Made by a program: the position numbers and the translations under genes
In this document: in pieces, positions 59,273-64,000 of the stretch
How the letters are laid out: the number at the start of each line of letters is the position of its first letter
How positions within the stretch are numbered: position 1 is the first letter of the stretch
DNA from: Bog-473 sp963779735
GTDB taxonomy: Bacteria; Actinomycetota; Acidimicrobiia; Acidimicrobiales; RAAP-2
Direction of reading: 5' to 3'
Length of the DNA stretch: 64,000 nucleotides
NCBI GenBank assembly: GCA_963779735.1
Contig: CAVZZJ010000003.1
Location: forward strand, 62,001 to 126,000
Notes under the pieces: generated by a model
What the model saw: only the letters and a program-made list of their open reading frames with translations
Told to the model about the DNA's origin: nothing
Database searches by the model: none

Positions 59273-59317
59273 TGTCAAACCGACGTCACGTCATTGCCCA
59301 TTCTGTCTGAGGTCTGC

Positions 59318-60130
59318 TCAGGCTCTTGTCCCTCCGAGGTTGTCGGAGTGTCCGGCTTCCAGGCGAGACCACTGGGCGATGGGGCGTCCGGCTGGCCATG
59401 GGAACGGTGCCGGTGACCAATCGGGATAGCCGCTGGAAGTCCGCGTGATGGTGCACTGTTGTGGCCAGCCGGGGGGCGAGTCTTCCCACGGCTCCTGGCG
59501 TCCGTACGCGGTCAGGTCCATGAGCGCGTAGCTGAAGTCCATCACCTCGGCGCCGCGGCGGGTCGTCCAGTAGGTTTCGAAGACGCGGTCGCCGTCACGC
59601 ACGTAGCACACGAGGTGGAACAAACCGGACTGGCGCCCGACGAGGAGGGCGTCGAGGGAGTTCTTGGCTGAGTACCACGGCAGTTCCCAGCCCATGAAGT
59701 CGCGGTAGCGGATGCTTTCCTCGAAGGGTCCCTGACAGAAGACCGCGTAGGTGATGTCGCGGGAATGAAGGTAGGAGAGCTCGGAGACCTGGGTAGTTAC
59801 CCATGTGCAGCCTTCGCACTGTTCGGCCGCGGGGGCGCCGGTTTGCCACATGAAGTAGTAGGCGATGAGCTGCCGGCGCCCCTCGAAGGCGCCGAGCAAC
59901 GGGAGCGAGCCGTGGGGACCGACGAGCTCGAGGTTGGCGTCTACCTCGACCATGGGGAGCCGCCGTCGGGCCGCCGCAATGGCGTCACCTTCCCGCGTGT
60001 GCGCCTTTTCGCGGAGCCTCAGGACCTCCAGCTCGGACTCAAAGGTGGTGCGGTCGACCAACCTGGGCACTCCAGGTGCGTCCTTCGCGCCGGTCACCTG
60101 CGACTCGACGTTTTCCGGCTCCTCGTTCAC
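59318..60130 (-). CDS. DUF899-family thioredoxin-like protein
   Basis: 270 residues. Typical DUF899 parts: LRLREKAHTREGDAIAAARR, LLGAFEGRRQLIAYYFMWQ, the CEGCTWVT motif in the place of the thioredoxin CxxC, and PWYSAKNSLDALLVG. GTG 60130 follows AGGAGG. Redox role is assumed from fold only. Confidence 0.87.
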   Translation of the reverse strand: MNEEPENVESQVTGAKDAPGVPRLVDRTTFESELEVLRLREKAHTREGDAIAAARRRLPMVEVDANLELVGPHGSLPLLGAFEGRRQLIAYYFMWQTGAPAAEQCEGCTWVTTQVSELSYLHSRDITYAVFCQGPFEESIRYRDFMGWELPWYSAKNSLDALLVGRQSGLFHLVCYVRDGDRVFETYWTTRRGAEVMDFSYALMDLTAYGRQEPWEDSPPGWPQQCTITRTSSGYPDWSPAPFPWPAGRPIAQWSRLEAGHSDNLGGTRA

Positions 60131-60478
60131 GACTACCTCCTGGTCCCGCGTGCCGTCGCCCTCCGAAGGCCTCGGCGACCGCACATGCGTGGGTAGACCA
60201 CGTCCCGTAGGGCCGTGACCATCCCTTGGCACACGCTATCCAATGGCCTCGGGCACTAGCCCGAAAGCGCCCCGAAAGCGCCGCTCGGCCGCACCGCTCG
60301 GCGGCATCGCCCGGCCGCACCGCTCGGCAGCACCACGCTACGGACCTGACTCGACGTCGATATTTGCATCGTGCCATACTCGCCTCAGACTCGTCGGAAT
60401 TGATGGGTGGTCCGGGCCCGGAACGGCTCGGACGGACCAGCTACGGGGTAGCCCGGTCGCAAAGGGGGGACGTTGTCG
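60131..60478. other. 348-base gap with short GC repeats
   Basis: Between the DUF899 gene and the divergent binding protein. Holds CCGAAAGCGCC twice in tandem (60261-60282) and CGGCCGCACCGCTCGGC twice (60286-60302 and 60312-60328), then an AT-richer patch with CATACT at 60375 that may be the promoter for the gene at 60479. No gene seen. Confidence 0.6.
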
Positions 60479-61714
60479 ATGAGGGGACACATCAGGTTCA
60501 TGGCCGCCGCTGTCGTGCTCGTGGCGATCGTGGCGGCCAGTACGCCCAGTGCGGCGGCGACGTCGACTGGCTCTGAACCCACGTACAAGATAGGGGTCTT
60601 GACGGACCTGACGGGGCTCTTGGCGAGCTCTGAGCACACCTCACCTCTGGGTGTCGAAGCTGGAGTAGGACTGGCGGCAAAGGAGGGCTACAAGATCCAG
60701 TACGTCGTGGTGGACGACACATCCTCGCCAGCCGGAGCACTCGCCGGGGCCCAACGCCTCGTTGAACAAGACCACGTCTCCGCCGTAGTCCTCGACTCCG
60801 GCGTCGGCTTCGGGGCGGCTCCCTATCTCACCTCGCAGGGTATTCCGGTATTCGGTGCCGACGTCGACGGGCCCGAATGGGTCACGAGCAAGAACATGTT
60901 CTCTATCTTCGGGTATGCGAATTTCGCCGAAGTCGAGACGACGTTCGGCAAATTTCTAAAGCTCGTCGGAGCGAAAGACTTCGCCTCGGTCGGGTACGGC
61001 ATCTCACCGAGTTCTTCGGAGGCCGCCCAAGCCAGCGCCATCTCCGCCCAACTCGCGGGACTCAAGGTGGGATACCTCAACTCCGACTTCCCATTTGGCA
61101 CCAACGTCGCCCCCATAGTTCTGGCCATGAAGAATGCGCACGTTGACAGCTTCATCGGCGATGTCGAGCAGAACACCTCGTTCGCCATCTTGGCAGGGCT
61201 ACAGCAAAATGGGGTCCACCTGAAGGCCCCCATTCTTGCGGTCGGGTACGGCGGTGACCTGCTCCAAGCCGGCAAGGAGGCGGAGAAGCAGGCAACGGGT
61301 GCGTATTTCACCGGGGAGTATGAGCCTGTAGAGATGCACACCGCCGCCACTGAGCGGTTTGTCAACGCCATGAAAACCTACGCCCATATCCCTTCCGACG
61401 AGATCACTGACAATGAGTACATCGGGTTTCTGTCGGTGGATGCGCTGGTGACCGGGCTCAAGGCGGCCGGTGGCCACCCGAGTCAGTCTGAGCTCATCAA
61501 CACCATGCTCGGCATCAGGCACTACGACGCGGCGGGACTCTGGGGGACGCACACCGAGGGATTCGCCATGGACCAGCGAGGCATCGGCTCCGGTGGCCCC
61601 GACAACTGCGCATGGTTCGTGAAGTGGACTGGCGGCAGCTTCCAACTGGTCTCAGGAGCAGACCCGATCTGTGGAACCGTCGTTGCGGGTAAGACGGTGA
61701 GTGCGAGCTCCTGA
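60479..61714 (+). CDS. ABC transporter substrate-binding protein, branched-chain amino acid (LivJ) type
   Basis: 411 residues. Signal peptide (hydrophobic 8-24, cleavage near SAAATS), no lipobox. The periplasmic-binding type I fold has YKIGVLTDLTGLLAS and VVVDDTSSPAGALAGAQRLVEQD. No permease or ATPase is nearby, so it is an orphan or partner genes lie elsewhere. ATG 60479 is chosen over TTG 60473 for better spacing to GGGGGG. Ligand unknown; such proteins in catabolic actinobacteria often bind aromatic acids or steroids. Confidence 0.9.
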   Translation: MRGHIRFMAAAVVLVAIVAASTPSAAATSTGSEPTYKIGVLTDLTGLLASSEHTSPLGVEAGVGLAAKEGYKIQYVVVDDTSSPAGALAGAQRLVEQDHVSAVVLDSGVGFGAAPYLTSQGIPVFGADVDGPEWVTSKNMFSIFGYANFAEVETTFGKFLKLVGAKDFASVGYGISPSSSEAAQASAISAQLAGLKVGYLNSDFPFGTNVAPIVLAMKNAHVDSFIGDVEQNTSFAILAGLQQNGVHLKAPILAVGYGGDLLQAGKEAEKQATGAYFTGEYEPVEMHTAATERFVNAMKTYAHIPSDEITDNEYIGFLSVDALVTGLKAAGGHPSQSELINTMLGIRHYDAAGLWGTHTEGFAMDQRGIGSGGPDNCAWFVKWTGGSFQLVSGADPICGTVVAGKTVSASS

Positions 61715-61840
61715 CGCATCTCCTGGCTCGTCGCGCCAGAACCAGGTTGTGTGCCCCGAGGCGCGAATGTCCAAGACTCCTGGGCCCACCCAGGCCGGCG
61801 TGTCAGGCGAGGAGACGCCACTCGTCGGCATACTTGTTCC

Positions 61841-62503
61841 ATGACCTCGTCCATGAGCTCGTCCGTGACCCCACGGCTGGTCCTTGCCTCCGGTTCCAAG
61901 GCGAGACTCCGAGTCCTACGCGATGCCGGAATCCATCCGGAAGTTCTCGTGAGTGGCGTCGACGAGGAAGTCGGCGACCTGCCGACCTCGCAAGCCGTTG
62001 TCGTGCTCGCCGAGCGGAAGGCGTCTGCAGTTGCTTCTCAATCTGAAGATGCTCTCGTCCTGGGTTGTGACTCTATGCTCGACCTCGACGGGGTCTCATT
62101 GGGCAAACCTTCGTCAGAGGCCGAGGTCATAGACGTATGGCGGCGGCTGGCGGGTCGGCACGCCGATCTGTTCACGGGTCACTGTCTGATTGACGCACGG
62201 TCGGGAGTTCGTCTTCGTGAAGTTGGGCACACGCTCATCAGATTTGGCCGCCCAACCGAAAATGAGATGAGGACCTACGCAGTCAGCGGCGAGGCGCTGA
62301 CCCTAGCGGGCGCATTCAGCATCGATGGCCTCGGAGCACCGTTCGTAGAGAGCATTGAGGGCGTTCCATCCAACGTCCTCGGGTTGTCGCTTCCGCTTCT
62401 TCGGGCGATGCTCATGGAGCTCGGCCTGCAGATCACCGACTTTTGGCGAAGGGAAGGCGGTGATTCCGAAGATGTTCGGCCCCGGCGACGGACACCGAAA
62501 TGA
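61841..62503 (+). CDS. maf: Maf-family nucleoside triphosphate pyrophosphatase
   Basis: 220 residues. Hydrolyses non-canonical or pyrimidine nucleotides to the monophosphate. LVLASGSKARLRVLRDAGI is the signature S-xx-R phosphate-binding loop (about 16-34), with VDEEV, VLGCDSMLDLDG and GKPSS, and the basic residue in LAERKASAV. CATACT (61829-61834) lies six bases before the ATG, a leaderless promoter arrangement. It overlaps the convergent small gene by 71 bases. Confidence 0.93.
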   Translation: MTSSMSSSVTPRLVLASGSKARLRVLRDAGIHPEVLVSGVDEEVGDLPTSQAVVVLAERKASAVASQSEDALVLGCDSMLDLDGVSLGKPSSEAEVIDVWRRLAGRHADLFTGHCLIDARSGVRLREVGHTLIRFGRPTENEMRTYAVSGEALTLAGAFSIDGLGAPFVESIEGVPSNVLGLSLPLLRAMLMELGLQITDFWRREGGDSEDVRPRRRTPK

Positions 62504-62681
62504 ACTGGCCCTCTCCCGGCACATGGTGACGTGCGATAAAGCCTCCATGATCCGCCTCTTCCCACACGGCGAGGCGCGGACACGACGTTCGCCACGCATC
62601 GAGCACCTCGGAGTAGGGGCGCGGGCTGGAACCCAACCATTCCAGGAGATCGAGGATCAGGTCATCGACGTTGTCGGTCAT
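62433..62681 (-). CDS. Small hypothetical protein, winged-helix-like
   Basis: 82 residues. DLILDLLEWLGSSPRPYSEVLDAWRTSCPRLAVWEEADHGGF resembles a short conserved family of actinobacterial and proteobacterial unknowns with a winged-helix pattern. Its 3' part lies inside the end of maf on the other strand. No start motif strongly supports the ATG. Confidence 0.6.
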   Translation of the reverse strand: MTDNVDDLILDLLEWLGSSPRPYSEVLDAWRTSCPRLAVWEEADHGGFIARHHVPGEGQFISVSVAGAEHLRNHRLPFAKSR

Positions 62682-62865
62682 AGTTGTCCACCAATTATTG
62701 CAGGTCGTCGTTCGGAATGGGGGCGACCTGCTTCAAGCGGGCGGGGGCATGCGGAAACGAAATCCGAGGGGAACCCCGATCAGTGGTCTGATATCCGGGA
62801 GGACCCCTCTGAGGTATGTGAGCCGCCGATCAATCGTGGACGGATAGGGACTATCGCTCTCCAGA

Positions 62866-63795
62866 CTATCGCTCTCCATCGTGCCCTTCCCCGAAGGGAA
62901 CGATGTCGACTCGGTACACGTTGTGGGACTGACGTTTGATGCCTGTCTCAATACCTCGCACCAGCGAAGTCACCTGCCGACTTGTAAGATCATCATCGAT
63001 ATCGATACGGGCAAGCACCCAGACTTGATCTGGTCCAATATACGTGACGATGAGCTCTCGAATGGCGGTTACGCCAGGGTAGTCGAGCAGAAAGCTTCTG
63101 ACCCTGTCCTTGTCGTACGCTCGAATCGGTTGTCCGAGTAGGAAGTCGTGGTTGCGTCTGACGAGGCGAAGACTGATGCGAATGAGCACCAGCGCGATCA
63201 GCACGGCAGCAATCGCCTGAGGAGTAGACGACCCGGTGATTTGACTCAGGGCCAAACCAATCAACGCGAAGGCATCCCCGGCGATCGACACGGCGTCCTC
63301 GTTGAATACACCTCTGAGGCTCGGGTCAGACGTCGTCGTCGCCTCATCGAGAAGACTCCTGTTCGAAAGGCGCGCTTCGGCGATCATCTGGTGGGCGGAC
63401 TGGCGTAACGACGCCGTGTCGAAGATTGCCGAGATGCCCAGCACCACGTAGGCCACGATGAACGATGAGGTGGCGGAGGGGTGGATCAGTTCGCTGATGC
63501 CTTCTCGCAAGGAGAAGGCGGCACCGGCGATGAACGTCCCCAGGGCCGCGATGAGAGCCCAGAAATAGGCTTCTCTCCCGTATCCGAATGGGTGCTGCTC
63601 GTCGCGTTGGCGGGCACTGCGGCGTTGGGCAACCACGAAGAACAGGTCATTGGCGGTGTCGGCAAGCGAATGCGACGCCTCGGCGGCCATCGCCGGCGAA
63701 GTGGTGACGACCGCCGCTCCGACTTTGGCCAGCGCAACACCGAGACCCGCCACCAGGGCCACCCACACGGTCCTCGTGCTCTCATTCGGTGCCAC
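62866..63795 (-). CDS. CDF-family cation transporter (second copy)
   Basis: 309 residues. Membrane helices with ASHSLADTANDLFF (helix 2, HSLAD metal motif) and FNEDAVSIAGDAFALIGLAL (helix 5, where the usual HxxxD is ExxxxAGD), and a cytoplasmic domain ending in YRVDIVPFGEGHDGE. It lacks the His-rich N-terminal tail of the copy at 20924, and may carry Fe/Mn-type ions. Upstream promoter not obvious. Confidence 0.92.
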   Translation of the reverse strand: MAPNESTRTVWVALVAGLGVALAKVGAAVVTTSPAMAAEASHSLADTANDLFFVVAQRRSARQRDEQHPFGYGREAYFWALIAALGTFIAGAAFSLREGISELIHPSATSSFIVAYVVLGISAIFDTASLRQSAHQMIAEARLSNRSLLDEATTTSDPSLRGVFNEDAVSIAGDAFALIGLALSQITGSSTPQAIAAVLIALVLIRISLRLVRRNHDFLLGQPIRAYDKDRVRSFLLDYPGVTAIRELIVTYIGPDQVWVLARIDIDDDLTSRQVTSLVRGIETGIKRQSHNVYRVDIVPFGEGHDGER

Positions 63796-63905
63796 AAGCC
63801 GTATTCTCCCATGAGCCCCCGCGCAGAAGATGAGCGAAACCGTTCCGGCGGGGTTCGGACGAACTGGGCTGAACTCGTTTGGAGTCGTGGTGCCGGAGTC
63901 GCGAC

Positions 63906-64000
63906 CTATGTTGGAGCCCTCCGAAAGAACCAGTGCACACCGTATCGGTCGGCAAGGTGTCCGTAGGTACCGAACGGCATGTCCCGCAACTCGTCGAGGA
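63906..64000 (-). CDS. VOC/PhnB-like protein, 5' part cut by right window edge
   Basis: Only the last 31 codons are seen: LDELRDMPFGTYGHLADRYGVHWFF then a short tail and TAG. The GTYGHLADRYGVHW ending is typical of PhnB/glyoxalase-type VOC proteins. Nothing more can be said. Confidence 0.7.
   Translation of the reverse strand, partial: LDELRDMPFGTYGHLADRYGVHWFFRRAPT

Overview
High-GC DNA from an actinomycete-like bacterium. The evidence is several F420/FMN luciferase-type oxidoreductases, a mycofactocin-type short-chain dehydrogenase, a maleylpyruvate isomerase/mycothiol-transferase family protein, a DUF2510 protein, many GTG/TTG starts and several probable leaderless promoters. A member of Acidimicrobiia or a related actinobacterial class fits best, but that is inference. 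No rRNA, insertion sequence, integrase or CRISPR array was seen. Layout: 1-20 kb is a catabolic region with aldehyde dehydrogenase, two amidohydrolases, two Baeyer-Villiger-type flavin monooxygenases, alpha/beta hydrolases, acyl-CoA synthetase, SnoaL-like protein, Zn alcohol dehydrogenase, SDR, D-aminoacylase-like amidohydrolase, luciferase-like oxidoreductases and one GntR regulator. Together they look like a route that oxidises cyclic or terpenoid/steroid-like ketones, cleaves esters and activates the acids to CoA. A shared promoter element lies before three of these units. 20-34 kb holds a zinc-type ArsR/CDF pair, an RNA uracil methyltransferase, PhoU, a fused double acyl-CoA dehydrogenase, a lipoprotein-like protein, a TPR protein, a frameshifted P450 and PhzF. 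33.9-38.9 kb is the most unusual part: on the minus strand, a strong terminator and possible structured RNA, then thirteen tRNA genes of thirteen different amino acids, with a Y-RNA-like structure embedded among them and two more behind them, then a TROVE/Ro60 RNA-binding protein, then the RNA ligase RtcB. This looks like one tRNA-supply, RNA-quality-control and RNA-repair island. Five of the thirteen tRNAs carry C instead of the nearly universal U at position 33, a perfect 16-bp inverted repeat brackets twelve of them, and one tRNA (Gly) is degenerate and overlaps the next (His). 38.9-51.9 kb contains a VOC protein and a small coupled gene, divergent across a perfect 19-bp-arm palindrome from a helix-turn-helix/Clp-N pair, then assorted enzymes, an MFS exporter, a frameshifted nucleotidyltransferase and a translationally coupled SDR-VOC-methyltransferase trio. 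52-64 kb has a PBP2-type transpeptidase, a PQQ-type beta-propeller, a carotenoid oxygenase, a thioesterase, a decayed DUF1990 gene, acetyltransferases, DUF899, a branched-chain-amino-acid-type binding protein, Maf, a second CDF transporter and a VOC protein cut by the right edge. Four genes carry single-base frameshifts inside GC-rich runs. Either the assembly has indel errors or these genes are decaying; the sequence alone cannot tell.
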